This document shows, one piece after another, positions 26,786 through 36,705 of a stretch of 63,677 bases of DNA (the first letter of the stretch is position 1; each line of letters begins with the position of its first letter). The notes beneath the pieces are model-generated. The model had not been told where the DNA came from, ran no database searches, and saw only the letters and a list, made by a program, of their open reading frames with translations. This DNA comes from Sphingomonas sp. PAMC 26621 (GTDB taxonomy: Bacteria > Pseudomonadota > Alphaproteobacteria > Sphingomonadales > Sphingomonadaceae). The stretch spans positions 1-63,677 of the forward strand of contig NZ_AIDW01000025.1 in assembly GCF_000251145.1 (NCBI RefSeq). The letters run 5' to 3'. The translations under genes and the position numbers were made by a program.

Positions 26786-27883
26786 TTGGTTCGGTTCATA
26801 GTTGCGGTGCTGGCACTGCTCTCGTCCGTCGCGACCCCCGCGCTTGCCGCCGACGGGGACCGTCGACCGTTCCTCATCAAGCAGTTCAGGCTCGAGAACG
26901 GCACCGTGCTGCCACAGGCCAGGGTGATGTACGCGACCTACGGCACGCTCAACGCCGCGCATGACAATGCCGTGCTGCTCCCGTCGCATTACATGGCGGA
27001 TTCGCATGGCTACGAATGGCTGATCGGTCCGGACAAGGCGCTCGATCCGCGGAAATACTTCCTGATCGCGACCGAGCTGTTCGGCAACGGAAAGTCGTCC
27101 TCCCCCAGCAACACGCCCGCGCCGTTCGACGGACCTCGCTTTCCGGTCACCAGCATCCGCGACAATGTCGAGGCGGTCCATCGGCTGCTCGCCAAGGGGC
27201 TCGGGGTGCACCACCTGCGGGCCATCGTCGGTTTTTCGATGGGCGGGGAACAGGCGTTCCAATGGGCGGTGAGCCATCCCGGCTTCGCCGACCGGATCGT
27301 CGTCACCTCTGCGACCGCGAAAGCGTGGCCGCACGGAATCATCCGGCTGGAGAGCCAGATCATGGCGATCCAGAACGATCCGGCCTTCGCCGGCGGCGAC
27401 TACAAGGCACCGCCCAAGGCCGGGCTGCAGACCTTCGGCGCGGTGTGGGCGGGCTGGCTGTTCTCGCAAGGATGGTGGCGCGAGGAACTGTGGCGCGCCG
27501 GGGCGGCGCCCGGCACGACCTACCGCAGCGTGTTCGAGGGATTGTACAAGGATTTCGTGCCCGGCGGCGATGCCAACGACCTGATCCTGCAGATGCGGAC
27601 GTGGGAGGGGCATGACATCGGCACGACCCCCGGCATGGGCGGCGACATCAAACGCGCGCTTGGGTCGATCGCGGTGCCCGTCCTCTATATGCCATCGGCG
27701 ACGGATCTCTACTTTCCGGTCGATGACGCCCGTTACGAAGCCGCGTTCATTCCGCGCGTCACCCTGTTGCCGATCCCCTCCCTCTGGGGCCATACCGCCG
27801 GCGCGGCGAGCAACCCGGCAGATGCCAAGTTCCTCAACGACCGTATCGGCGCCTTCATGCGCGCAGGCGACCGAACCGAGTGA
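26786..27883 (+). CDS. Secreted alpha/beta-hydrolase, homoserine O-acetyltransferase (MetX)-like
   Basis: 365 residues, TTG start with GAAGG upstream. It has a signal peptide (IVAVLALLSSVATPALA), unlike cytoplasmic MetX. Core features: nucleophile elbow GFSMGG near residue 150, LESQIMAIQNDPAF, PVLYMPSATDLYFP with the acid residue, and GHTAG supplying the histidine. The MetX-like fold plus export suggests a periplasmic acyl hydrolase or transferase rather than methionine synthesis. The 292 bp upstream (26494-26785) show nothing I can assign. Confidence 0.75.
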   Translation: MVRFIVAVLALLSSVATPALAADGDRRPFLIKQFRLENGTVLPQARVMYATYGTLNAAHDNAVLLPSHYMADSHGYEWLIGPDKALDPRKYFLIATELFGNGKSSSPSNTPAPFDGPRFPVTSIRDNVEAVHRLLAKGLGVHHLRAIVGFSMGGEQAFQWAVSHPGFADRIVVTSATAKAWPHGIIRLESQIMAIQNDPAFAGGDYKAPPKAGLQTFGAVWAGWLFSQGWWREELWRAGAAPGTTYRSVFEGLYKDFVPGGDANDLILQMRTWEGHDIGTTPGMGGDIKRALGSIAVPVLYMPSATDLYFPVDDARYEAAFIPRVTLLPIPSLWGHTAGAASNPADAKFLNDRIGAFMRAGDRTE

Positions 27884-27915
27884 ACGCCGCATCCTTCGTC
27901 CGTCCCGGCACCTGA

Positions 27916-28818
27916 TCAACCCGGAGAACGCGCCGAAAAATCCATCGCGGCGAGATCCTCGAGCAGATCGGGACCGGTCGGTTCCCATCCCAGGCGTGCG
28001 CGCGTCCAGGCGCTCGACGCGATCATGTCGAGCGCCGCGAACGGTGCCATCCAGCCGAAATAGTGTTGGACTTCGTCGGCTGCGATGGAGCGGACGGGCA
28101 GCCCGCTTCCCTGGCCGATCGCCTCCGCGATGGCGCGTGCGGTGACGCCCTCCTCGACCGATGCATTGTAGCGCGCGCCCGGCTCGCCCTTCTCCAGCGC
28201 CAGCACGTAGAGCCTCGCCACGTCGCTGACGTGCGCCGCCGACCAGCGCGTATGCCCCGCGCCGAGATACGCCACCGCGCCGGCCCGACGTGCCTCGGCG
28301 ATCAACGGGGTGATCAGCCCGGCTTTCGTCGTGTCGTGCACCTGCGGCAGTCGGATCGTGCGCACGTCGATCCCGCGCGCGGTCAGTGCCGCGCCGGCGA
28401 GCTCGGTCGCGATACGCGGATTGGCGTGGCGCGGGTTGAGCACGTCCTCCGTCGCCGGGCCGCCATGCAACGGCGTGCCGATGCCGACACCGGAGGTGAT
28501 CAGGATCGGCTTCTGCGTCCCGGCCAACGCCTCGCCCATTGCGGCGATGTTGCGTTCATCCTTCTTCGTGTTCTCCACGAACGTCGTGAAATCATGGTCG
28601 AACGCGCAGTGGATGACCGCGTCCGCCGCCGCAGCGCCGCTGGCGAGCGTCTCGGGCTGTTCCAGATCGCCCCGATGGACCTTCGCGCCGGCCGCTTCGA
28701 GCAGCCGGGCGCCCGCATCGGAGCGGGTCAGACCGAGCACCTGATGCCCACGACCAAGAAGTTCGGGAATGACGTGTGAGCCGATGAAGCCGGTAGCCCC
28801 GGTCAGAAATACGCGCAT
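27916..28818 (-). CDS. NAD-dependent epimerase/dehydratase (extended SDR)
   Basis: 300 residues. NAD(P) motif TGATGFIGSHV at the N-terminus, DAVIHCAFDHD, ITSGVGIGTP and a C-terminal substrate domain. The usual Tyr-x3-Lys is not clear, as in atypical extended SDRs of the YeeZ/NmrA-like kind. It is divergent from an XRE/MmyB-like regulator, a common pair in soil bacteria in which the regulator controls the SDR. It converges on the hydrolase gene. Confidence 0.85.
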   Translation of the reverse strand: MRVFLTGATGFIGSHVIPELLGRGHQVLGLTRSDAGARLLEAAGAKVHRGDLEQPETLASGAAAADAVIHCAFDHDFTTFVENTKKDERNIAAMGEALAGTQKPILITSGVGIGTPLHGGPATEDVLNPRHANPRIATELAGAALTARGIDVRTIRLPQVHDTTKAGLITPLIAEARRAGAVAYLGAGHTRWSAAHVSDVARLYVLALEKGEPGARYNASVEEGVTARAIAEAIGQGSGLPVRSIAADEVQHYFGWMAPFAALDMIASSAWTRARLGWEPTGPDLLEDLAAMDFSARSPG

Positions 28819-28905
28819 GGGAATCTCCTTGTTGCCGGTGGGTGTATCGGGGCCGGTAGGAACGTGGTAAAGTAGGGACCTTATCGGGGTATAGCTTGTA
28901 ACAGG

Positions 28906-29748
28906 ATGGTCATGGCCGGCGACACGTCAAACCCGCTCGGAACCTATCTGCGGGACCGCAGGACCCGCCTCGATCCGATCGCCCTGGGGTTCGGCGGCGG
29001 ACGGCGGCGGACGCCGGGCCTGCGCCGCGAAGAGGTGGCAAGTCGCGCCAATATCAGTCCCACCTGGTACACCTGGCTGGAACAAGGGCGCGGCGGCGCC
29101 CCGTCGGCCGACGTCCTCGACCGTATCGCCAAGGGCCTCCTGCTGACCGAGCCGGAACGCGAGCACCTCTACATGCTGGGCCTTGGCCGCCCGCCGGAGG
29201 CGCGCTATCACCCCGTCGACGGGATTTCCCCACGCTTGCAGCGGGTGCTCGACGGGATGGTGCTGAGCCCGGCCATCATCAAAACGGCCCTGTGGGATGT
29301 AGTTGGCTGGAACAGGGCGGCGACGCTGATGCTCACCGATTATGCCAAGCTGCCGCGCGAGGGCCGCAATATCCTGCGCCTGCTCTTCGGCAGTGACCAA
29401 GTCCGCGCTCGAAACGCCGATTGGGAAGGCGTTGCGCGTTTCGTCGTCGGTGCCTTTCGCGCCGACGTCGCGCGCGCGCGCGCCAGTGACAGCGCGGCGG
29501 TCGTCCAGTTGGTCACCGAACTGTCCCGCATCAGCCCTGAGTTCGAAGCGCTGTGGCAAGACAATGACGTGGTCGCGCACGGCGAGGGGGTAAAGCGGCT
29601 CCATCACCCTGATGCAGGCCTGCTCGCCATGGAGTTCTCGTCCTTCGCGATCGAAGGGCGGCCGGAACTCGGCATGATCGTCTATAACCCCGCCTCGGCT
29701 GCGGATGCGGAGCGGCTGCGCGTGCTGCTGGAGGCTCGCGAAAGCTGA
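28906..29748 (+). CDS. XRE-family regulator with MmyB-like ligand-binding domain
   Basis: 280 residues. An N-terminal helix-turn-helix (TPGLRREEVASRANISPTWY near 38-57) is followed by LEQGRGGAPSADVLDRIA and a C-terminal PAS-like MmyB domain (WDVVGWNRAATLML). Such proteins are soluble one-component regulators. Two possible ATG starts lie two codons apart. The 87-bp divergent gap with the epimerase gene contains its likely operator, but no repeat is strong enough to name. Confidence 0.9.
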   Translation: MVMAGDTSNPLGTYLRDRRTRLDPIALGFGGGRRRTPGLRREEVASRANISPTWYTWLEQGRGGAPSADVLDRIAKGLLLTEPEREHLYMLGLGRPPEARYHPVDGISPRLQRVLDGMVLSPAIIKTALWDVVGWNRAATLMLTDYAKLPREGRNILRLLFGSDQVRARNADWEGVARFVVGAFRADVARARASDSAAVVQLVTELSRISPEFEALWQDNDVVAHGEGVKRLHHPDAGLLAMEFSSFAIEGRPELGMIVYNPASAADAERLRVLLEARES

Positions 29749-29894
29749 GCGGCCAATTCGGACGTCGTGCGGGTCAATCGACCTACGCCAAGGCGTTCCC
29801 CAACGCCCCTCTGCAAACGATCCCAAGCCAAATCGCGCTGCGAAATCGACCGATACGGCTGGCGTTTCCCGCCACCTTCCGCGAGGCTGGCACG

Positions 29895-31298
29895 ATGGAT
29901 GGGGCGTTCGATACAGGGTTGGCTACGGCATCGCGGGCGCGCCCCTCGATCACGCGCACGCTGGGGCCAGTCGCGGTGCTGTTCCTGACGCTGTCGGCGG
30001 CGACGCCGGCATCGTCCGTCTTTGCGATCGTCCCCGGAGTTCTGCACGTCGCGGGGACCGGTGCGCTGCTTGCCATGCTGCTCGGCGCGCTGGTCTGCAT
30101 CGGCACCGCGTTCATCTATGCCGAGCTGTCCTCGGCGTGGCCGGTCGCGGGCGGCGAATATGTGATGGTGGAGCGGACGATGGGTCCGCTCGCCGGATTC
30201 GTCGTGCTCGGGCTCAATGCGGTGAACAACGTCCTGTTCCTGCCGGTCGTCGCGCTGGGGGTCGCGGACGTGCTCGCGACCTTCTGGCCCGCGATTCCGG
30301 CGGTGCCGGTCGCGACCGCGGTGATCGTGCTGTCGACGCTGGTCAGCATTTTCGACATTCGCTTCAACGCGATCCTGACCGGGGCTTTCCTCGCGATCGA
30401 GCTGCTCGTGCTCGGCATCGTCGCGCTGCTTGGATTGCAGGCCCCGGTGCGCGGTGTCGCTGCGCTGCTCCTCCATCCCGTCGCCGCCGGCGGGCCGGTC
30501 ACGCTCGCCCAGATCGGCGTGGCGACGACGATCGCGATCTTCGCGTTCAACGGCTATGGCCTCGCGGTCTATTTCGGCGAGGACCTGCACGATGCGCCAC
30601 GCCGGATCGCCCGCGTGATCCTGCTGTCGTTCATCCTGATCTTCGCGGCGGAAGTCCTGCCGCTTGCCGCGATCCTGGTCGGCACGCACGATCTCCCGGC
30701 GGTGCTGACGGGGGCGGATCCGTTCGGCGCGTTCGCCCGGGCGCGCGGCGGCGCGGTGCTGGGCGACGCGATGGCCGCGGGGGTCGCGCTCGCGATGGTC
30801 AACGCCGCGATCGTCACCGTGCTCGCCTGTGCGCGCTTTTTCTTCTCGACCGGGCGGGACGGCTGCTGGGGGCGTCCGATCGACCGCCTGATGTGCGCGA
30901 TCCATCCCCGCTACGGCAGCCCGTGGGCGGGGACGCTGTTGGTCGGCGCGATGGGCGTGGGCTTGTGTTTCGTGCCGCTCCCGCTGCTGCTCGTCTGCTC
31001 GGGCGGCGAACTGGTCGTCATCTACGCCGCGATAGCGCTCGCCGCGCTTGCCGGTCGCCACCGCGGGACCAGCGCGCATACGCTGTATCGCATGCCGGCC
31101 TTCCCGCTCATCCCGGTATTGACGCTGGTCGCGCTGGTCGGTGTCGCGATCGTCAATGCCGGCGATCCCGAGGCGGGGCGCCCCGGATTGCTGTCCACCG
31201 GGGCGGTGATGATACTGTCTGCCGCTTATTATTGGGTCGTGCTCCGGCGACGGCCGGGCGGGTGGACGGTCGTGGACCCGACGCCGGACGACCGCTGA
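29895..31298 (+). CDS. APC-superfamily amino-acid/amine permease
   Basis: 467 residues, about 12 transmembrane segments. Seen: a TLSAATPASSVFAIVPG first helix, GGEYVMVERTMGPLAG in the second-third region, and FNGYGLAVYFGEDLHDA in helix 6, all typical of the amino-acid/polyamine/organocation family. It converges with the Pls/PosA-type operon, being 10 bp from the GNAT stop. It might take up the amino acid used by that synthetase, but nothing in the sequence proves the link. Confidence 0.88.
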   Translation: MDGAFDTGLATASRARPSITRTLGPVAVLFLTLSAATPASSVFAIVPGVLHVAGTGALLAMLLGALVCIGTAFIYAELSSAWPVAGGEYVMVERTMGPLAGFVVLGLNAVNNVLFLPVVALGVADVLATFWPAIPAVPVATAVIVLSTLVSIFDIRFNAILTGAFLAIELLVLGIVALLGLQAPVRGVAALLLHPVAAGGPVTLAQIGVATTIAIFAFNGYGLAVYFGEDLHDAPRRIARVILLSFILIFAAEVLPLAAILVGTHDLPAVLTGADPFGAFARARGGAVLGDAMAAGVALAMVNAAIVTVLACARFFFSTGRDGCWGRPIDRLMCAIHPRYGSPWAGTLLVGAMGVGLCFVPLPLLLVCSGGELVVIYAAIALAALAGRHRGTSAHTLYRMPAFPLIPVLTLVALVGVAIVNAGDPEAGRPGLLSTGAVMILSAAYYWVVLRRRPGGWTVVDPTPDDR

Positions 31299-31308
31299 TC
31301 GGGATCGA

Positions 31309-31842
31309 TCACGCCGCCGCGAGCCGGTCGAGCACCCGCGCCAGCGCTGCGTCGCGCCGGGCGACGAGGTCGGGCAGCGCGGTGCGCGCGAGATCGAAGC
31401 GAAGCTCGTGCATCGTCATTCCCGAACGATACCCCTCCGGCCACACCGCGGTCTGTTCGAAGCCGCAATGTTCGAAGAATGGCGCGACCAGCGGGGACGT
31501 GTCGACCGTCACGTAGCGCGTCGCGGGAACGGCGTGACGCGCGACATGGATCAGCCGCTCGAACAACAGCAACCGTCCCAGCCCGCAGCGATGATAGGCG
31601 CGCGCCGCCATTCCCCAATAGAGCAACGCCTTGTTGTAATGCTCCCAGATTTCGTAACCGCCAAAGGCCGCCACGGCACCATCGACGGTAACGACCAGCG
31701 CGGGGCCATCGGGATCGTCGAGCGTCTCCTCCAGCCAGCCGCGATCGCCGTCCCCGAAATATTCGGGCAGGTTGCTGTCGAACGTCGCCAGCACCGCGGC
31801 GCGATCCGTCTCGGCATAGTTGCGAACCATGACCCGGCTCAT
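31309..31842 (-). CDS. GNAT-family N-acetyltransferase
   Basis: 177 residues. Acetyl-CoA site HRCGLGRLLLFERLI (R/Q-x-x-G-x-G/A) near 83-97, preceded by VVTVDGAVAAFGGYEIWEH and followed by VDTSPLVAPFFEHCGFEQTA, the usual motif B. Its start overlaps the stop of the phosphopantetheinyl transferase by four bases, so it is the third gene of the synthetase operon. It might acetylate the product or its precursor (self-resistance or tailoring). Confidence 0.82.
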   Translation of the reverse strand: MSRVMVRNYAETDRAAVLATFDSNLPEYFGDGDRGWLEETLDDPDGPALVVTVDGAVAAFGGYEIWEHYNKALLYWGMAARAYHRCGLGRLLLFERLIHVARHAVPATRYVTVDTSPLVAPFFEHCGFEQTAVWPEGYRSGMTMHELRFDLARTALPDLVARRDAALARVLDRLAAA

Positions 31843-32411
31843 GCGTCATCCTCCCACAGGGCGACGGTGTCGATCGCTTTGCCGGTGTCGCGCGTCCAGC
31901 AGTGCGAGCGCCCTTCGCAGGTCGCGGTAGCGCGGACCGGATCGAGCAACTGCGTCTCGATCGTCTCCGGGGCGAGGCGGCGCGGTTCGCCGATCAGTTT
32001 CGCGTGCGCTTCCTTGATCGTCCAGCGGCGCAGCCATGCGCGCGGCTGCTCGGCGGAGTCGAGCGCCCGCAGCGCAGCCACCTCCGTCGCACTCAACATG
32101 TCCCACAGCGGCGCGGCACCATCGACCGTCTCCCGGTCGACCGCGATCGGCCGCGTCGCCGCGCCGACCAGCGACCATCCGCCGCGCCCGGCAAACCCGA
32201 TATACCAGCCCGGCGGGCTGAGCACACGCGGTGCCCCGGCAGCGCTGCGCGCAAGCCGGACCGTGTCGGCAGGCACGTCCGCACAGTGCGCGAGCAGCGC
32301 GGATGCGTGCGCGTGGCGCGGGGTGCTCCGGTCATCGGCGACGCGCCAGACCACCGGTGTGCCTGCGTAACGCAGCGCAGACACCGCGCCGTCGTGCCAC
32401 AGCGGTGTCAT
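31839..32411 (-). CDS. Sfp-type 4'-phosphopantetheinyl transferase
   Basis: 190 residues. The two core motifs are present: PIAVDRE (the G-[VI]-D-x-E metal site) and RRWTIKEAHAK (W-x-x-K-E-A). It transfers phosphopantetheine from CoA to the serine of a carrier protein. Its ATG overlaps the stop of the Pls/PosA-type synthetase (ATGA), whose T domain is the evident substrate. It is slightly shorter than Sfp, as is usual for proteobacterial versions. Confidence 0.88.
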   Translation of the reverse strand: MTPLWHDGAVSALRYAGTPVVWRVADDRSTPRHAHASALLAHCADVPADTVRLARSAAGAPRVLSPPGWYIGFAGRGGWSLVGAATRPIAVDRETVDGAAPLWDMLSATEVAALRALDSAEQPRAWLRRWTIKEAHAKLIGEPRRLAPETIETQLLDPVRATATCEGRSHCWTRDTGKAIDTVALWEDDA

Positions 32412-35400
32412 GCCCCGATCGCGATCCGCGCCGGGCTGCCCTCCCAATTGGTGCCGTCGGGCAGCGTTTCGCCCTTCATCACGACCGACAGGTCGCCCAG
32501 TTGCGCGTCGTTCCCGATCTCGGCATCGTACAGCACGATCGCGAGCGACCCGATCGTCGCGCGGTCGCCGATCCGGATCGCGCCGACCTTCATCACGCGA
32601 TCCTCGAACAGATGCGTCTGCAGGCCGGCGAAATCGTTGAGCGCGACATCGTCGCCGATCGTCACCAGATCATGCTCGGTCAGGTCGGTCGTGTCGATGT
32701 AGCAGCGCTTGCCGATCTTCGCCCCCATCAGCCGCAGATAGACCGTGATCCACGGCGTGCCGCGCAATGGCTCGAGCAGGTTGGCAACCGCGAGATTCTC
32801 ATAGGTCGCGGTGACCAGTTCGGTCCGCCACACGAAGGTGCTCCACAGCGGCGCAGTGGTCGCGCGGTAGCGCCCGGCGACGATCCATTTCAACGCCAGC
32901 ACGAACCCCCCGCACGCCAGGCAGAAGCCGAGATAGAGGAACGGGAACGCCAGCCCGATGATCACCCCGCCGCGCTCCAGATCGTCGAGATCCCCGACGA
33001 CCGAGAACAACAGGCTGAAAAAGACGAGAAAGACGGTCAGCGACAATGTCGTCCGCACCGCCTCGATCGTCAGGCGCGTCGCGATCAACCCGCGCGACGG
33101 GTTGAACCGTGCCCCCTCGTCGAACATCGTCGCGACCTGGCGAACGGGAAGCTTGATCGCCGGCGAACCGAACCAGGTGCTCCCGCTCTCCATCGCGTCG
33201 CCGGGGGTCTCGGGAGGTTTGGACAGCACCCCGATCAGCACCTCGTCACCAATCTGCGCACCGCTTGGCAACAGCGCCGAATTGCCGATGAAGCTGCGCC
33301 GGCCGATCCGCGTGTGCGCCAGCTCGATCGTGCCATGCCCGATCCGGGCCGCGCCGAAGATGACCGAGTCCGCGATGAAGCTCTCCGGCCCGATCTCGAC
33401 CAGGTCGGGCACGATCGCGCTTGCGGTCGAGATTTCCGCGCGCCGCCCGACCTTGACCCCGAGCGCGCGATACCAGGGGATGACGTAGAGCGTCGCGAAG
33501 ATCGGGTGGAGCAGCCGCAACGCGAGATCGTTGATCTGTTTGACCATCCAGAAGCGGACGTAGAAGCCGCTATCGAGCGCATAGCTCCCCGGCGCGACCT
33601 TGCCGAGGATCAGCCGCTTCGCCGCGACCGTCAGCACGCACATCATCACGATATAGGTCGTCGCGAGCAGCGGCGAGACGAGCACATAGGCATAGCCGGT
33701 CGTCGCCCAGTCGAGCTCCATCAGCGCGATCAGCCCCGGCGCGATCGGCAGGATCGCGATGATCGGCAACAGCAACGCGCCGACCAGCAGGCCGAACGTT
33801 GCGGCGGGTGCCTCGCGGCGGGTGCGTGCCGGGCGTGGCGGCACGTCGCCCGCAAACGTCGCGGGCGATCCGGTCCAGCGCTGGCGCGGCGGCACGATCG
33901 TCTCGGCGGGCACCGCCGACATGTCGTCGAGCATCGCGTCGTCGCCAAGCACCGCGTTGCGGCCGACCACCGCCTGCGATCCGACGAACGCGCCGGCACC
34001 GAGCGTGACGGTACCAAGCCGCAGCATGCCGCGCTCGACCGAGCTGGTCGCGATCACCGCCTGGTCGCTGACGATCGCATCGTCGCCCGCGGTGAACAGG
34101 TCGGCGGTGTCGATGACCCCGGTGCCGATATAGGCGCGCTTCCCGATCTTCGCGCCGAGCATGCGGTAATAGCCGCGGATCATCGGCGTTCCCGCGAGAT
34201 ACGGGGTCGCGGTAACCCCGATGATCCGCCGCACCAGCCACCAGCGGAAATAATAGCTGCCCCACAGCGGATAATCCCCCGCCTTGAACCGCCCGACGAT
34301 CACCCATTTGGCGACGATCGAGACCATCATCGAGGCGATCGGCACGATCGTGAAGAACAACGCGCTCAACACGAGCGCGCTGATCCGGTCCATCCGTCCG
34401 GCAAAGTGGGTGTAGGCGATATAAGGCGAAAACCATTGCAGCCCGGCGAGCGCATAGATCGGCAGCAACGCCGCCGTCTGCGCGACGACGCACAGGCGTC
34501 GTTTCCAGTCCGCGATCCGCACGAACGTCCCGGCGTGCTCGACCACGACCGGTGCGGTGCCGCTGATCCGTGCCGCCAGCGCACGGATCGTCGGGGCGGC
34601 ATAGACGTCCTCGAGCGACAGCCCCTCCAGGCCGGGGACCTTGCGCGCGGCGGAGACGAGCCGCGCCGCCTTCAGCGAATGCCCGCCGAGATCCTCGAAC
34701 AGATCGTCCAGCACCGAAACCGGCTGCGGCGCGAACGCCTCGGCCCATACGCGGTGCAATTGCGCCTCGAGCGGGGTGGCCGCAGCCGCGATCGCGCGAT
34801 CGGCGTCGACCGTACCTTCGGGCCGGACCAGCGCCTTGCGATCGACCTTCCCCGAGGCGGGAAGCGTCGGAAATGCCGCGAGCATCTGATAGGCCGCGGG
34901 CCGCATGTAATTGGGCAGCCGTTCCGCGACGCGGGTCTTGAGATCGGCGACATCGACCGTCTCTCCCGAGCGTGCGACGATGAACGCCGCGAGGAATTCC
35001 GCACCGTCGGCGTCCGAGAAAAGCTGGAGACCACCTGTGCGACGCCGGACGCCTCGCCGATCACCGCCTCGATCTCGGCAAGTTCGACCCGGAACCCACG
35101 GATCTTCACCTGCGTGTCGATCCGCCCGACGAAATCGATGTCACCCGCCGCGTCGAGCCGCACCAGATCGCCCGAGCGATACACCCGCTCGGGCCCGCCC
35201 GAAACCGTGTCGAACGGCGTCATGGTGAACTTCTCGGCGGTCAGGTCGGGCCGGTTGACGTAGCCGGCCCCGACCCCGGGGCCGCCGATGATCAGTTCGC
35301 CCTCCTGCCCCGCCGACACCGGGTGCAGCGTCTCGTCGACGATCCAAGCGGTATAGCCAGGAAGCGGCTTGCCGATCGTGATGCGCTGGCCGGGCTGCAC

Positions 35401-36468
35401 TTCGGTCCAGGTCGCGGTGACCGACGTTTCGGTCGGGCCATAGGTGTTGAGCAACCGCAGCCCCGGCCGCGCCAGCCGCCGCGGCAGATCGGCCGGGCAC
35501 GCCTCGCCGCCCATGTTGATCAGCCGCAGCGTCGGCACGGGATGCTCGACCAGCGCGATCAGCGACGGCACGACATGCCAGATCGTCGCCTCCGCCTCGG
35601 CCAGCGCGACCGCGACGTCGGGCCCGCTCGTCGCCAGCGCCTCGGTCGCGACGAGCAATCGCGCACCGACGAAGAACGCGCTCCACATCGTCTCGACCGA
35701 CATATCGAACGCGAGGCTGAAGCCACCGAACACGACGTCGCTCGGGTCGAGCGCGAGGATCGCGCTTTCCGATCGGACGAGATGGCACGCGTTGGCGTGG
35801 GTGATCATCACCCCCTTGGGGCGGCCGGTCGTTCCCGAGGTGTAGATGATATAGGCGAGATCGTCGGGCAACGCGGCGGTCTCCTGCCGCCCGAGCGGTG
35901 CCGCCGGTTCGGCCGCGACGTCGCCCAGTTCGGCATCGAGCGCCAGCGTCGCGCCGGTGATCGTCGCCGCGCGGCTGGCAACCGTTACCGTAAGGGCGGC
36001 ACCGCTGTCCGCGATGATGAAGTCGATACGGTCCTGCGGATAGCTCCAGTCGACCGGGACATAGGCGGCCCCGGCGCGCAGCACGCCCAGAATCGCCATA
36101 TATTGATCGAGCCCGCGCGGCAGGCACAGCACCACCCGATCCCCGCGCCCGATCCCGAGTGCGCGCAACCGATGCGCGAGCGCGAGGCTGCGCCGCTGCA
36201 ACGTCTCGTAGCTCCACGTCGTGCTGCGACCGTATTCCTCGCTCGCGCCGATCAACTGCAACGCGGTTGCACTCGCATTCTGCCGGCACTGCGCATCGAA
36301 CAGTTCCTGCAGCAGTTCGTCGCGCGCATAGGGTTCGTCGGGCCGAAGCGCCGGGGCCGGCATGATCGACGCCTCGATCACGGCGTCGCTGCTCTGGGGA
36401 TCCAGCGTCGCCACGTCATCTGCCTGGTTTGGAATAGTTCGATCCCTGAATAACTGCCGTATCCCCAT
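32408..36468 (-). CDS. Pls/PosA-family NRPS-like synthetase (A-T-6TM-beta-helix domains), frameshifted
   Basis: Two overlapping frames encode one protein of about 1,350 residues. The 5' frame (from ATG 36468, or GTG 36477) holds an adenylation domain: YIIYTSGTTGRPKG (A3), NTYGPTE (A5), YRSGDLVR (A7), GRIDTQVKIRGFRVE (A8). The 3' frame continues with LPASGKVDRKAL (A10 Lys), a carrier domain DLGGHSLKAARL, six or more membrane spans and three hexapeptide-repeat acyltransferase-like segments. This is the layout of epsilon-poly-L-lysine synthetase and the TIGR02353 terminal-domain family. The frames part at a run of four T (35019-35022 on the plus strand as AAAA); one extra T would restore a single frame. 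In the A4 motif FDMSVETMW the residue three after the second Met-1 position is Glu, as in many basic amino-acid codes, so Lys/Orn/Dab-type substrates are inferred. Confidence 0.85.
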
Positions 36469-36705
36469 GATTTGCACCCGGTCATGCCCGAGGACAAGGG
36501 CATCGCCGGTTTGCGCTGCCCGGCACGAGGCGGTCCGGTCCCGATCGTCGGGTGCGCGCGGGACCGGGTGTTCCGCCTCGTCGCCCCTTCGTCGAGCGCC
36601 TGCAAGCTCGTGACGGGGCGCTGATGGCGGTGGCGGTCGAGCCCGCCGTCGATCGGACGACAGTTCCGCGCACGTGGGGCCAACGGTGCAGGCTGCTGCG
36701 CGATG

